A stretch of DNA of 64,000 nucleotides from Streptomyces sp. CMB-StM0423. GTDB lineage: Bacteria > Actinomycetota > Actinomycetes > Streptomycetales > Streptomycetaceae. Of the stretch, positions 8,685 through 17,340 are shown one piece after another; position 1 is the first letter of the stretch; each line of letters opens with the position of its first letter. The position numbers were made by a program, and so were the translations under genes. The stretch is taken from the NCBI RefSeq assembly GCF_002847285.1, contig NZ_CP025407.1, positions 4,434,501 through 4,498,500 on the forward strand, written 5' to 3'. A model generated the notes under the pieces. It had not been told where the DNA came from, searched no databases, and was given only the letters and a program-made list of their open reading frames with translations.

Positions 8685-9872
8685 ATGCAGTTCGGGATCT
8701 TCAGCGTCGGCGACATCGCACCCGACCCGCTGACCGGCCGCACCTACAGCGAGGCCGAGCGGATCGACAACATCGTCCGGGTCGCGAAGCGGGCCGACGA
8801 GGTGGGGCTCGACGTGTTCGCGCTGGGCGAGCACCACAACCCCCCCTTCATCCCGTCGTCCCCGCCGACCCTCCTGGGGTACATCGCCGCGCAGACGCAG
8901 CGCATCATGCTCAGCACCTCGGTCACGCTGATGACCACGAACGACCCGGTGAAGATCGCCGAGGACTACGCCATGCTCCAGCACGTCGCGAAGGGGCGGC
9001 TGGACCTGATGGTGGGGCGCGGCAACACCGTGCCGGTCTATCCGTGGTTCGGGAAGGACATCCGCGAGGGCGTCGGTCTCGCGCTGGAGAACTACAACCT
9101 GCTGCACCGGCTGTGGCGCGAGGACGTCGTCGACTGGGAGGGCCAGTACCGCACCCCGCTGCAGGGCTTCACCGCCACGCCGCGGCCGCTGGACGACGTA
9201 CCGCCGTTCGTCTGGCACGGCTCCATCCGCTCGCCGGAGATCGCCGAGCAGGCCGCGTACTACGGGAACGGGTTCTTCGCCAACCACATCCTGGCGCCGA
9301 ACTTCCACTTCAAGCGGCTGGTCGACCTCTACCGGCAGCGGTACGCACACTACGAGCACGGCACGCCCGAGCAGGCCATCGTCGGCCTGGGCGGGATGTC
9401 CTTCATCGCCGCGCGGTCGCAGGACGCGGTGGAGCGCTTCCGCCCGTACTTCGAGAACTACGCGATGTTCCGCGGGTCCCGGCTCGAAGACCACATGGCC
9501 GCCACCCCGCTGACCGTGGGCAGCCCGCAGGAGGTCATCGACAAGGTCCTCACCTTCCAGGAGGGCTTCGGCGACTACCAGCGGCAGTTGTTCGCGCTCG
9601 ACGGCCTCGCGCTGCCGGTCGAGACGGCGCTGGAGCAGGTGGAACTGCTGGGCACCGAGGTCGTGCCGGTCCTGCGCAAGGAGCTGGAGTCGCGCCGGGC
9701 GGAGGGCGTGCCGGACGCGCCGACGCACGAGTCGCTCGTCACCGCCAAGTACGGGGACGCCGAACCGCGCCGGCCGCGGCCGAACCCCAACCGCGGCGAC
9801 AACCTGTCCGGCACCATGCCGTACCAGGACGGCGACCCGAAGGTGCGGGCGAAGTTCCCCGTGGTGCAGTGA
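8685..9872 (+). CDS. LLM-class flavin-dependent monooxygenase
   Basis: 395 residues from ATG 8685, with AAGAGGAGAG just upstream. It is a full-length luciferase-like TIM barrel: an N-terminal MQFGIFSVGD strand, the EHHNPPF segment typical of the F420/FMN-binding LLM fold, LMVGRGNTVPVYPWFG, and a C-terminal LPYQ-type tail. These enzymes oxidise or cleave organic substrates using reduced FMN supplied by a partner reductase. Here a reductase gene is third in the same operon, matching the LLM/CE1759-type FMN-reductase pairing seen in actinobacteria. The substrate cannot be read. The stop overlaps the MarR ATG by 1 bp. Confidence 0.9.
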   Translation: MQFGIFSVGDIAPDPLTGRTYSEAERIDNIVRVAKRADEVGLDVFALGEHHNPPFIPSSPPTLLGYIAAQTQRIMLSTSVTLMTTNDPVKIAEDYAMLQHVAKGRLDLMVGRGNTVPVYPWFGKDIREGVGLALENYNLLHRLWREDVVDWEGQYRTPLQGFTATPRPLDDVPPFVWHGSIRSPEIAEQAAYYGNGFFANHILAPNFHFKRLVDLYRQRYAHYEHGTPEQAIVGLGGMSFIAARSQDAVERFRPYFENYAMFRGSRLEDHMAATPLTVGSPQEVIDKVLTFQEGFGDYQRQLFALDGLALPVETALEQVELLGTEVVPVLRKELESRRAEGVPDAPTHESLVTAKYGDAEPRRPRPNPNRGDNLSGTMPYQDGDPKVRAKFPVVQ

Positions 9873-10354
9873 TGGCGAACACCACGCAGATCGCGGTCGC
9901 GGCCTGGGAGTCGCTGCTACGGGCCCAGGCCACGATCGCCCGCGAGTTCGAGTACACCGGCGACTGGGGCGACGTGCTCCCGCGCGAGTACGCCGTCCTG
10001 CACGCCCTGTCCGGCTCGGACGACGGGCGCCGGATCACCGAGCTGATGGAGGACGCGCTGCTGACCCAGGCCGGCGTCTCGCGCCTGGTCGCCCGGCTGG
10101 AGACCCGGGGGTACGTCGAACGCCGCGACGACCCCGACGACGCCCGCGCCTGCCGCGTCGCGCTCACGGCCCAGGGCCGCGAGACGTACCGCAGCCTGGG
10201 CCGCGCCCACGCGCGGCAGGTCCGCGAGGTGATGACGCGCGCCCTGGACCCGCAGGCCATGGAAACCCTGCGGGAGCTGACGGACGCCCTGATCGCCGCC
10301 AGCCCCCGCCCCGCTTCCCAACCCGCCCGATCACAGCGAAGGAGGCCGGCATGA
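9872..10354 (+). CDS. MarR-family transcriptional regulator
   Basis: 160 residues. ATG 9872 shares a base with the LLM stop (TGATG). The winged-helix core is clear: LPREYAVLHALSGSDDGRRITEL, recognition helix region TQAGVSRLVARLETRGYVE, wing RRDDPDDARACRVALTAQG, then the dimerisation helices. The protein should repress its own operon and release on binding a phenolic or other small ligand; a matching palindrome lies at 8617-8632. The Arg/Pro/Gln-rich C-terminus overlaps the next start (ATGA). Confidence 0.92.
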   Translation: MANTTQIAVAAWESLLRAQATIAREFEYTGDWGDVLPREYAVLHALSGSDDGRRITELMEDALLTQAGVSRLVARLETRGYVERRDDPDDARACRVALTAQGRETYRSLGRAHARQVREVMTRALDPQAMETLRELTDALIAASPRPASQPARSQRRRPA

Positions 10355-11034
10355 GCACGGAGCGGAAGATCGTCGTCGTCAACGCCGGTGTCAGCGAGGA
10401 GTCGTCGACCCGCCGGCTGGCCGGCCGGATCGCGCAGCAGAGCATCGACACCCTGGGCGAGGCCGGCATCCCGGCCACCGTCACGATGCTCGACCTCGGG
10501 CCGCTGGCCACCGGGATCGCGCGCTCCCTCGTCTCCGGCTTCCCCACCGAGGCGGTGAGCGACGCGATCTCGCGGCTGGCGGAGGCCGACGCGGTGATCG
10601 CGGCCACGCCGGTCTACAAGGCAGGGATCAGCGGCCTGTTCAAGTCGTTCGCCGACCTGATCGACAACGACCTGCTCATCGCCGTGCCGGTGATCCTCGC
10701 GGCCACCGGCGGCACCGCCAGGCACGCGATGGTCACCGACGACCAGCTCCGCCCCCTCTTCGCCTTCCTCCGTGCCCTGCCGGTCCCCACGTCGCTGTAC
10801 GCGGCCCCGGAGGACTGGGGCTCTCCGGAGCTGGGCAAGCGGATCGGCCGGGCGGTGGGCGAACTGGCCGTCCTGCTGCGTACGGACGCGCCCCGCCAGA
10901 TCGCCGACGACAACTGGACCGGCTACCAGCACCGGTTCGCCGGCCAGGCCACCCGCTCCGACCAGAGCGTGGCGGACGTCGACTTCACCACCGACCTGAT
11001 GCGCCTGGCCACCGGTGGCTCGTCCTCCCCCTGA
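10351..11034 (+). CDS. NAD(P)H-dependent FMN reductase, LLM-partnered type
   Basis: 227 residues; ATG 10351 overlaps the MarR stop by 4 bp. It has a flavodoxin-like fold: IVVVNAGVSEESSTRRLA (phosphate-binding loop), TPVYKAGISGLFKSFADLID (flavin-contact loop, matching the MsuE/ArsH/CE1759 group) and ATGGTARHAM. It should supply FMNH2 to the monooxygenase two genes upstream. A hairpin at 11048-11070 separates it from the convergent polyketide operon. Confidence 0.9.
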   Translation: MSTERKIVVVNAGVSEESSTRRLAGRIAQQSIDTLGEAGIPATVTMLDLGPLATGIARSLVSGFPTEAVSDAISRLAEADAVIAATPVYKAGISGLFKSFADLIDNDLLIAVPVILAATGGTARHAMVTDDQLRPLFAFLRALPVPTSLYAAPEDWGSPELGKRIGRAVGELAVLLRTDAPRQIADDNWTGYQHRFAGQATRSDQSVADVDFTTDLMRLATGGSSSP

Positions 11035-11047
11035 CCCGCCGCCCCGG

Positions 11048-11070
11048 CCCCGCCGGCTCAGCCGGCGGGG
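11048..11070. terminator. Bidirectional terminator between convergent operons
   Basis: CCCCGCCGGCT and AGCCGGCGGGG form a perfect 11-bp stem with a one-base centre. It overlaps the last codons of the aromatase gene and follows the FMN-reductase gene, so it can serve both. Confidence 0.6.
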
Positions 11071-11534
11071 GCGCCCTCCTGGCGGGTGCGGTGTTCCGTT
11101 TCGACGATCTCCTTGATGCGGCCCATGTTGATCTGCGACATCTCGTTGAGATGCGCGGTCATCTGGGCGTTGTCGTACGGGGCGCCTTCCTTCATGTCGA
11201 ATTCCTGCACCCAGCGCATCTCGGTGCCCACGCCGGTCACGCTGTAGGTCCAGTGCAGCTTCATGTAGACGAAGGGGCCCGTCTCGATCCGGTACGCCTC
11301 GACCGTGAGGGATTCCCGGTCGGGGGCGCGGTGGGACACCCATTCCCACACCCGCCCGTTCGCGTCCGGGCACGTCTTGATCCGGAAGTCGATGCCGTCG
11401 TCCGTGGTCCGGAGGATTTCCGTCTCGGCGTAGCCGGCGAAGAGGGCGGGCCAGGTCTCGACGTCGTTGGTCATGGTCCACACGAGGTCGACCGGGGCGT
11501 CGATCACGATGGCGTGTTCGGTGCGCGCTCCCAT
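11058..11534 (-). CDS. Polyketide aromatase/cyclase, SRPBCC fold (WhiE ORFVI-like)
   Basis: 158 residues, beginning MGARTEHAIVIDAPVDLVW. The START/SRPBCC fold is evident from the opening strand and VDLVWTMTNDVETWPALF, followed by alternating strands and the long C-terminal helix (MTAHLNEMSQINMGRIKEIV). The conserved Trp-rich WVQEFDMK strand matches spore-pigment and tetracenomycin aromatases, which fold and dehydrate the first ring of the ACP-bound poly-beta-ketone. It is last in the five-gene PKS operon and starts 2 bp after the ACP stop codon. A general SRPBCC protein is less likely given the context. Confidence 0.88.
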   Translation of the reverse strand: MGARTEHAIVIDAPVDLVWTMTNDVETWPALFAGYAETEILRTTDDGIDFRIKTCPDANGRVWEWVSHRAPDRESLTVEAYRIETGPFVYMKLHWTYSVTGVGTEMRWVQEFDMKEGAPYDNAQMTAHLNEMSQINMGRIKEIVETEHRTRQEGAPAG

Positions 11535-11535
11535 G

Positions 11536-11787
11536 TCAGGCTTCCCTTCCGGAGACTGCTTCGTTGATGAGCCGGAGCGTGCCCCCGGGGGTGCGCATGT
11601 CGCTTTCCGCGACGTCGACGCCGAGGGTCTGCTTGATGCGGGCGGAGAGTTCCAGCAGGGCGAGCGAGTCGTAGCCGAGTTCGTCGAAGGCCATGTCGGC
11701 GATGTCGCCGTTCAGATCGGTCACGTCGGACTCTCCCGCGCAGTCTCTGATCAGTGCGACGAGGTGCGAGAGGGTGAATTCGGACAC
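11536..11787 (-). CDS. Type II PKS acyl carrier protein (WhiE ORFV-like)
   Basis: 83 residues with the carrier-protein motif ELGYDSLALLEL, whose Ser receives the phosphopantetheine arm. A GGTGACCTCC-type ribosome-binding segment (reads GGAGGTCACC on the coding strand) is just in front of its ATG. It lies between CLF and aromatase, as in whiE clusters. It carries the growing polyketide chain between the KS/CLF heterodimer and the cyclase. Confidence 0.95.
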   Translation of the reverse strand: MSEFTLSHLVALIRDCAGESDVTDLNGDIADMAFDELGYDSLALLELSARIKQTLGVDVAESDMRTPGGTLRLINEAVSGREA

Positions 11788-11839
11788 GGGTGACCTCCTT
11801 GGGGTGGTGTGGTGTGTCCGGTACGGGCGGGGGCCGCGG

Positions 11840-13192
11840 TCAGCCGTAACGGCTGAGGACCAGCGCCGAGTTGAAGCCGCCGGCCCCGCGGGCGACGACC
11901 AGCGCGTGGCGCACCGGCGTCTCGCGGGGCCCGCCCAGCACCAGGTCGATGCCGAGGCCGGGGGCGGGGGAGCGGGTGCCGGCGGTCGGCGGGATGACCG
12001 AGTCGCGTATGGACAGCAGGGCCGTCGCCACGTCCAGGGCCGCGCCGCCCGCGTAGAGCCGGCCGGTCAGCGTCTTCGGCGCGGTGACGGGGACGGCCTC
12101 CGGGCCGAAGACCCGTACCAGCGCCTCCGCTTCCGCCCGGTCGGCGGCCGGTACGCCGAGGGCGTCGGCGAAGACCACGTCGACGTCCGCCGGGTCCAGC
12201 CGCGCCTCGCGCAGCGCCCCTGTGATCGCCGCCGCCAGCGCCGGGGGCCGGCCGGAGCCGGGCCGGGGGTCGAATGTCGAGGCGTGCCCGGCGATCCGCC
12301 CGTAGATCCCGGCGGCCTTCCGGCGCAGCGCCGTGTCCTCCCGCTCGACCACCAGGAGCGCCCCGCCCTCGCCGGCCGCGTAGCCCGCCGCGTCGGTGTC
12401 GAAGGGCAGATAGGCGCGCTCCGGGTCGGGGGAGGTGCTGAGCAGTCCGGTGGGGAGCTGGACGGCCAGGCCCCACGGGCAGAGCGGGGCGTCGAAGCCG
12501 CCGGTCAGCGCGGCGCCGAGGGTGCCCGTACGCAGCAGGTGCGCGGTGTGGGCCGCGGCGTCGAGGGCGCCGGCCTGCTCGGAGACGAAGACCGAGCTGT
12601 GGCCCCGCAGACCGTGGCGGATGGAGACCTGGCCGGTGTTGACCGCATAGAACCAGGCGAACGACTGGTAGGTGCTGACCCGTTCGGGTCCTGTTCCCCA
12701 GAGCTTCTGCAACTCCCGCTGGCCGAACTCGAAGCCGCCGCACGCGCCGGCCGTCAGCACGCCCAGGTCGTACTCCCCGAGACCGCCGGCGCCGGGGCCG
12801 GGGCCGGGGCCGGGGCCGGATGCGCCGGGGGCGCCGGTGCTCAAGTTCCCCGGCACCAGCCCGGCGTCCGCCAGCGCCCAGTCGGCGGCGGCCAGCGCGT
12901 AGCGCGTCATGCGGTCGGTCTGCGGCAGCATGCGCTGCGACAGCAGGGCGTCGGCGTCGAAGTCGAGCACCTCCCCGCCGACCCGCACGGGGTAGGCGCG
13001 CGCGTCGAAGCGCTGGATGACGCCGATGCCGCTCGCGCCGGCGAGGGTCGCCGCCCAGTACTCGGCGGTGCCGATGCCGTTGGGCGCGACGACGCCGACT
13101 CCGGTCACGACGGCGCCGGTCGGCGCGGTGCCGGTGCCCCCGGCGGTGGTCCCCCGGGCCGCGGCCGTCGCCGCGCCGGCCGCCACCGTCAC
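11840..13192 (-). CDS. Chain-length factor (KS-beta) of a spore-pigment-type PKS
   Basis: 450 residues. The GTG at 13192 overlaps the KS-alpha stop (GTGA), and the next residues TVAAGAATAAARG lead into GAVVTGVGVVAPNGIG, the usual KS start. The active-site Cys of KS is replaced by Gln in VSEQAGALDA, the diagnostic feature of chain-length factors, which decarboxylate malonyl-ACP and set chain length. The protein is somewhat longer than usual. Part of the excess is a Gly-Pro run around 12785-12822, encoded by four to five CCGGGG hexamers, which looks like replication-slippage expansion in a loop. It forms a heterodimer with the KS-alpha encoded just upstream. Confidence 0.93.
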   Translation of the reverse strand: MTVAAGAATAAARGTTAGGTGTAPTGAVVTGVGVVAPNGIGTAEYWAATLAGASGIGVIQRFDARAYPVRVGGEVLDFDADALLSQRMLPQTDRMTRYALAAADWALADAGLVPGNLSTGAPGASGPGPGPGPGAGGLGEYDLGVLTAGACGGFEFGQRELQKLWGTGPERVSTYQSFAWFYAVNTGQVSIRHGLRGHSSVFVSEQAGALDAAAHTAHLLRTGTLGAALTGGFDAPLCPWGLAVQLPTGLLSTSPDPERAYLPFDTDAAGYAAGEGGALLVVEREDTALRRKAAGIYGRIAGHASTFDPRPGSGRPPALAAAITGALREARLDPADVDVVFADALGVPAADRAEAEALVRVFGPEAVPVTAPKTLTGRLYAGGAALDVATALLSIRDSVIPPTAGTRSPAPGLGIDLVLGGPRETPVRHALVVARGAGGFNSALVLSRYG

Positions 13193-14475
13193 GGCGCCGC
13201 CGCCCTCGCCGGCGGCCGGGCGAGCACCGCCGCGCTCTGGAAGCCGCCGAAGCCGCTGCCGACGCTGAGCACGGTGTCCACCCGCTGCTCCCGCGCCACG
13301 TTGGGCACGTAGTCCAGATCGCACTCGGGGTCGGGATTCGCGTAGTTCGCGGTGGGCGGGATCACGCCGTACTCGATGGCCAGCGCGCAGGCCGCCAGCT
13401 CCAGCGAGCCGATCGCGCCGAGCGAGTGCCCGATCATCGACTTGATGGAGCTGACCGGCACCTCGTACGCGCGCATGCCCAGGCTCCGCTTGAACGCAGC
13501 CGTCTCGTGCCGGTCGTTCTGCCGCGTGCCGGAGCCGTGGGCGTTGATGTAGCCGAGGTCGTCGCCGGTGCAGCGCGCCTGCCGCATGGCGGCCCGGATC
13601 GCCTCGGCCATCTCCCGGCCGTCCCGGGTCAGACCCGTCATGTGGTACGCGTTCGAACGCGTCGCGAAGCCGCGGACCTCGGCGTACACGCGGGCCCCGC
13701 GGCGGTGCGCGGCCGTCAGCTCCTCCATGACGAACACCGCCGCCCCCTCGCCCAGGACGAAGCCGTCGCGCTGCCGGTCGAAGGGCCGGGACGCGTGCGC
13801 CGGGTCGTCGTTGTTCGCCGAGGTCGCCTTGATCGCGTCGAAGCAGGCCACGGTGATGGGGGAGATGGGGGCGTCGGTCGCGCCGCAGACGACCACGTCC
13901 GCCCGCCCGCTGCGGATGAGGCCGGCCCCGTACCCCACGGCGTCGAGGCCCGAGGTGCAGCCCGTGGAGATCACGGTGACCGGGCCCTCCGCGCCCGTCT
14001 CCCAGGCGACGTCGCGGCCGATGGAGGACGGGATGAAGTAGTCGAAGACCTGCTCCGCCGACCGTGTGTGGTCGACCAGCCAGTGGGCGCCGTTGTCGCT
14101 GACGCGCTGGTAGTCCAGGTCGAGGCTGGTGGTGCAGCCCACGGCGGTGCCGATGCTGACGCCGATCCGCCCGGGGTCCGTCGCGGCGGTGTCCAGCCCG
14201 CTGCCGCGCACCGCCTCCCGGGTCGCCGCGAGGGCGAGCTGCGTCGCCCTGTCGTACGTCTCCGCCTCCGCGGGCGAAAGGCCCTCCGCCGCCGGGTCGA
14301 AGTCGATCTCCGCGGCGACGCGGGACCGGAACGGGGCGGGATCGATCAGGGTCATCGTGCGCGTCGCGGTGCGCCCGGAGACCAGCAGGTCCCAGAACGC
14401 CTCCGTCCCCACACCGCCCGGGGCCCGTACGCCGATGCCGGTGATCACCGCGCGTTTCTCCGCGTGCTCGTCCAT
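13189..14475 (-). CDS. Ketosynthase alpha of a spore-pigment-type PKS (WhiE ORFIII-like)
   Basis: 428 residues from ATG 14475 (MDEHAEKRAVITGIGV). The catalytic triad is intact: Cys173 in ISTGCTSGLDAVG, His in NAHGSGTRQNDRHE, and His in MIGHSLGAIGSLE. The VFDYFIPSSI segment and the TGCTSGLDAVG wording are typical of the aromatic type II KS group that includes WhiE and CurA. It condenses malonyl units on the ACP with the CLF. The start lies 1 bp after the cupin stop and the end overlaps the CLF start by 4 bp, so three genes are translationally coupled. Confidence 0.95.
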   Translation of the reverse strand: MDEHAEKRAVITGIGVRAPGGVGTEAFWDLLVSGRTATRTMTLIDPAPFRSRVAAEIDFDPAAEGLSPAEAETYDRATQLALAATREAVRGSGLDTAATDPGRIGVSIGTAVGCTTSLDLDYQRVSDNGAHWLVDHTRSAEQVFDYFIPSSIGRDVAWETGAEGPVTVISTGCTSGLDAVGYGAGLIRSGRADVVVCGATDAPISPITVACFDAIKATSANNDDPAHASRPFDRQRDGFVLGEGAAVFVMEELTAAHRRGARVYAEVRGFATRSNAYHMTGLTRDGREMAEAIRAAMRQARCTGDDLGYINAHGSGTRQNDRHETAAFKRSLGMRAYEVPVSSIKSMIGHSLGAIGSLELAACALAIEYGVIPPTANYANPDPECDLDYVPNVAREQRVDTVLSVGSGFGGFQSAAVLARPPARAAAP

Positions 14476-14476
14476 G

Positions 14477-14905
14477 TCAGCCGCCCACGCGCGGCGGTAC
14501 GCACCCGGGATGGGGCACGGGTTCGGTGTCCACGTGGCCGAGTTCCGGCCGGGGTGCGAGCGGGGCGATCTGGAATACGGCAATCAGCACGCCGGCTCCG
14601 CGGTTCTCGATGCGATTGCGCTGCCCGCGGGTGATGAGCAGTGCCTGATCCGATTCCAGCGGGACTTCTTCGCCGTTGACCCGGACGACGGCGGAACCCT
14701 CGGTCACGTACAGGAACTTGTCGGAGAACGGGTGGTAGTGCTCCGCGACGAATTCACCAGGGGCCAATTCGAGATGCCCCAGGAATCCGGAGGTCGCGCC
14801 GACGGAGGCGGGGGTGAGCAGCGCCCGTATGGCGCCTCCCTGCCGGCGGTTCGGCGCCACGTCTTCCAGGGCGACCCTGGCGGCCAATGCCTTATTCTTT
14901 GCCAC
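14477..14905 (-). CDS. Cupin-domain protein of spore-pigment clusters (WhiE ORFII-like)
   Basis: 142 residues, starting at GTG 14905 (VAKNKALAARVALED) behind an AGGCAGGAC ribosome-binding site. A single cupin barrel is visible: PGEFVAEHYHPFSDKFLYVTEG contains the first metal-ligand motif (HxH and E/K), and the second barrel half reads ESDQALLITRGQRNRIENRG. WhiE ORFII and CurC homologues precede KS-alpha in spore-pigment operons and are thought to shape or oxidise the polyketide, though their exact reaction is unsettled. It is the first gene of the operon here. Confidence 0.88.
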   Translation of the reverse strand: MAKNKALAARVALEDVAPNRRQGGAIRALLTPASVGATSGFLGHLELAPGEFVAEHYHPFSDKFLYVTEGSAVVRVNGEEVPLESDQALLITRGQRNRIENRGAGVLIAVFQIAPLAPRPELGHVDTEPVPHPGCVPPRVGG

Positions 14906-15224
14906 GACTTTGTCCTGCCTTTGCGAACTGAAGGAAAAGCCGAACTCGGCCCGGTAGCAGCGGAGATGAGCAGATATCCCCGCCACGCCAGGTGATTTCT
15001 CCAGCGCGTCCGGGCGAAAACGACGACGCACTTCCGGCCACTCAAGTGGGTGTAGTTTTACGATCAGTCCGACCAGCGGCCGACGCGAATATCGCAGGCG
15101 GGGACGGAGTGCGGGGGGCGCGGAGGGCGCATACCGCCGCCGTGCACTCCTCGTCGGCTCCCGCGGGCGGCGCCGGCCGTTCGTCCGGGGCCGGGGCCGG
15201 GGCCGGGGTTCCGGGCTCAGCGGT
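14906..15224. other. Promoter region of the spore-pigment-type operon
   Basis: 319 bp without a supported gene, between the cupin start and the end of the methyltransferase gene. The segment 15030-15070 is clearly less GC-rich than its surroundings (GTGTAGTTTTACGATCAG), which is where a developmental promoter would be expected, but no consensus can be assigned with confidence. A run of four GGGGCC-type repeats (15188-15213) lies close to the methyltransferase stop. The usual divergent whiE ORFVIII hydroxylase gene is absent. Confidence 0.5.
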
Positions 15225-15863
15225 TCAGGGGCGGGTGGCGGTGCCGATGACGTGGGCGACGCGGGGGGCCAGGGCGGAGAAGGCGAAGCCGAAGCGGTCG
15301 ACGTCGCCGAGGGCGAACCCGGCGGCGCGGACGGCGGCTTCGGTGTCGCGGTTGGGGCGGCAGCCGCCGGCGGCCCGGCGCCACAGCGGGGTGCCGATGT
15401 CCTCCAGCGCGGCGAACAGGCGGCGCCGGGAGCGCACATGCTCGTAGAACCGCAGTTCGCCGCCCGGCCGCAGCACGCGGGTGGCCTCGGCGAGCGCCGC
15501 CGGCACGTCGGGCACCGAGCACAGCACCAGCGAGAAGACCACGGCGTCGAACTCCCCGTCGGCGGCCGGCAGTTCCCCGGCGTGCCCGGCGGCCACCCGC
15601 ACCGGTACGGGCGCGGCGGCGGCGGCCCGCTCGGCGGCGGCGCGCAGGGTGTCGTCCGGCTCGACGGCGACGACCTCCGTGACGGTGCCGGGATAGTGCG
15701 GCAGGTTGCGCGCCTGCCCGGCGCCGACCTCCATCACCCGGCCGGTCAGCCCCGCGAGCAGCCGGCGCCGGTGCTCGGCCCCGCCGCGGCGGTCGGCGAC
15801 GGGGGCCATCTTCAGGTACTGGCGGGCGAATCGGGGGTGCTGGAGGTCTGACGGCTGGCTCAC
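15225..15863 (-). CDS. Class I SAM-dependent methyltransferase
   Basis: 212 residues. SAM-binding motif I is VMEVGAGQARNL (about residues 43-54); the acidic residue after strand 2 is in VAVEPDD; motif IV is FDAVVFSLVLCSVPD; post-motif is VLRPGGELRFYEHV. This arrangement (long helical N-terminus, LRPGG motif, YEHVRS) matches the broad UbiE/Coq5-like group often annotated as generic methyltransferase. It lies upstream of the pigment operon on the same strand but 319 bp away, so membership is uncertain. The RamB-like regulator starts far upstream and ends 31 bp before it. Confidence 0.85.
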   Translation of the reverse strand: MSQPSDLQHPRFARQYLKMAPVADRRGGAEHRRRLLAGLTGRVMEVGAGQARNLPHYPGTVTEVVAVEPDDTLRAAAERAAAAAPVPVRVAAGHAGELPAADGEFDAVVFSLVLCSVPDVPAALAEATRVLRPGGELRFYEHVRSRRRLFAALEDIGTPLWRRAAGGCRPNRDTEAAVRAAGFALGDVDRFGFAFSALAPRVAHVIGTATRP

Positions 15864-15894
15864 GGGTGCTCCCTCTGGGGCGGTCGGGCTTCGG

Positions 15895-17340
15895 TCACGG
15901 GGTCCTGCGCTCCACCGGATACGGCACGTGCGTACGCCGGTCGGGGTCGATCGCCAGCCGGCTCCCCGCCGGTGGCCGGGCGCGCTGGGCGCAGTCGCGG
16001 CGCTCGCAGATGCGGCAGCCCAGACCGATCGGGGTGGCGGCGCGCGGATCGTCCAGGGCCACGCCCTCGGCGTAGACGAGCTTGTGGGCGTGGCGTATCC
16101 CGCAGCCGAGCGCGACGGCGAACTCCGCGCGGGGCGCGTGGTGGCCGTAGCCGCCGCGGGTGACCGTGCGCGCGATCCAGAAGTAGCGCTTGCCGTCGGG
16201 CATCTCCGCCACCTGGGTCAGGATGCGTCCGCGCGCGGAGAACGCCTCGTACACCGTCCACAGCGGGCAGGTGCCGCCCAGCCGGGAGAAGTGGAAGCCG
16301 GTCGCGGACTGCCGCTTGGAGATGTTGCCGGCCCGGTCGGCCCGCAGGAAGGAGAACGGCACCCCGCGGTGGCCGGTGCGCTGCAGGGTGCTCAGCCGGT
16401 GGCAGACGGTCTCGAAGCCGACGCCGAAGCGGGCGGAGAGCAGCTCGATGTCGTAGCGACCCTCCTCGGCGGCGGCGAGGAAGGCGGCGTACGGCATGAG
16501 CAGCGCGCCGGCGAAGTAGTTCGCCAGGCCGATACGGGCCAGCGCCACCGACTCGGCGGAGGTCAGCTCCGCGGCGCCGCCGGTGAGTGCGTCGAGCAGC
16601 GGGCCGTGTTCCAGCAGGGCGAGCTGGGTGGCGAGTTGGAAGGCGCGCTGGCCGTCGCTGAGCCAGGGGGAGAGGAAGAGCAGCCCGTTCGCGGCGTCGA
16701 AACGGCGGGCGTCGGCGGCCCGGCCGGGGGCGGCGGGGACGACCCTGACGCCGTGGCGCCCGGCGAGGCGGGCGGCGAGGGGTTCCGCCGCCCCGCCAGG
16801 ACCGGACTGCGCGGCGGCGGCGGTGTGTTCTGCCTCGGTGTCCAGGGCCTCGAAGTGGTTGTGGTGGGCGTAGAAGAAGTCCCGGACCTCGTCGTGCGGT
16901 TCGCCGGGCGGGAGTACGGCGCCGCCGTCCGGGCCCGGCGCGGCGAGCGCGGCGGCCTGCTCCGCGGCGTCGCGGTAGCGGCGGTGCAGGGCGACCAGGG
17001 CGCGGGCCACCTCGGGGTGGCCGCGGGCGGCCTCGGTGATCTCCTCGGCCGCGGGCAGCGGCACCCCGCACGCCTCGTCGGCGAGGGCGGCGCGCAGGTC
17101 GGCGGCGAGGCGGTCCTCGTCGGCCTGGGAGAAGAACTCCGCGTCGACGCCGAAGACCTCGGCGATCCGCAGCAGCACGGGCACGGTCAGCGGGCGTGTG
17201 CCCTGCTCGATCTGGTTGGCGTAGCTGGTGGAGATGCCGAGCGCGCGGGCCATGTCGACCTGGTTCATGCCGCGCTCGCGGCGCAGGCGGCGCAGCTTGG
17301 CGTGCGCGTAGACCTTGCCGGTGGCGGGGCGACCGGGCAT
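15895..17340 (-). CDS. RamB-type XRE regulator of short-chain fatty acyl metabolism
   Basis: 481 residues from ATG 17340 (MPGRPATGKVYAHAKL). The N-terminal helix-turn-helix is RRERGMNQVDMARALGISTSYANQIEQGTRPL. A central region follows with the ALARIGLANYFAGALLMPYAAFL helix of the ImmA/IrrE-like domain found in these regulators. The DUF2083 C-terminus has a cysteine-rich patch, LGCRICERRDCAQRA. RamB/PrpC/MccR-type proteins control glyoxylate, propionate or acetate genes and respond to acyl-CoA. No such metabolic gene is nearby, so the target is probably distant. Confidence 0.88.
   Translation of the reverse strand: MPGRPATGKVYAHAKLRRLRRERGMNQVDMARALGISTSYANQIEQGTRPLTVPVLLRIAEVFGVDAEFFSQADEDRLAADLRAALADEACGVPLPAAEEITEAARGHPEVARALVALHRRYRDAAEQAAALAAPGPDGGAVLPPGEPHDEVRDFFYAHHNHFEALDTEAEHTAAAAQSGPGGAAEPLAARLAGRHGVRVVPAAPGRAADARRFDAANGLLFLSPWLSDGQRAFQLATQLALLEHGPLLDALTGGAAELTSAESVALARIGLANYFAGALLMPYAAFLAAAEEGRYDIELLSARFGVGFETVCHRLSTLQRTGHRGVPFSFLRADRAGNISKRQSATGFHFSRLGGTCPLWTVYEAFSARGRILTQVAEMPDGKRYFWIARTVTRGGYGHHAPRAEFAVALGCGIRHAHKLVYAEGVALDDPRAATPIGLGCRICERRDCAQRARPPAGSRLAIDPDRRTHVPYPVERRTP

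Noticed and set aside
12785..12822. CCGGGG repeats in the CLF gene as a regulatory G-quadruplex
   Set aside because: Most simply a slippage-expanded Gly-Pro loop; nothing else points to regulation.
13426..14634. Long plus-strand frame opposite KS-alpha
   Set aside because: Shadow frame of the ketosynthase gene.
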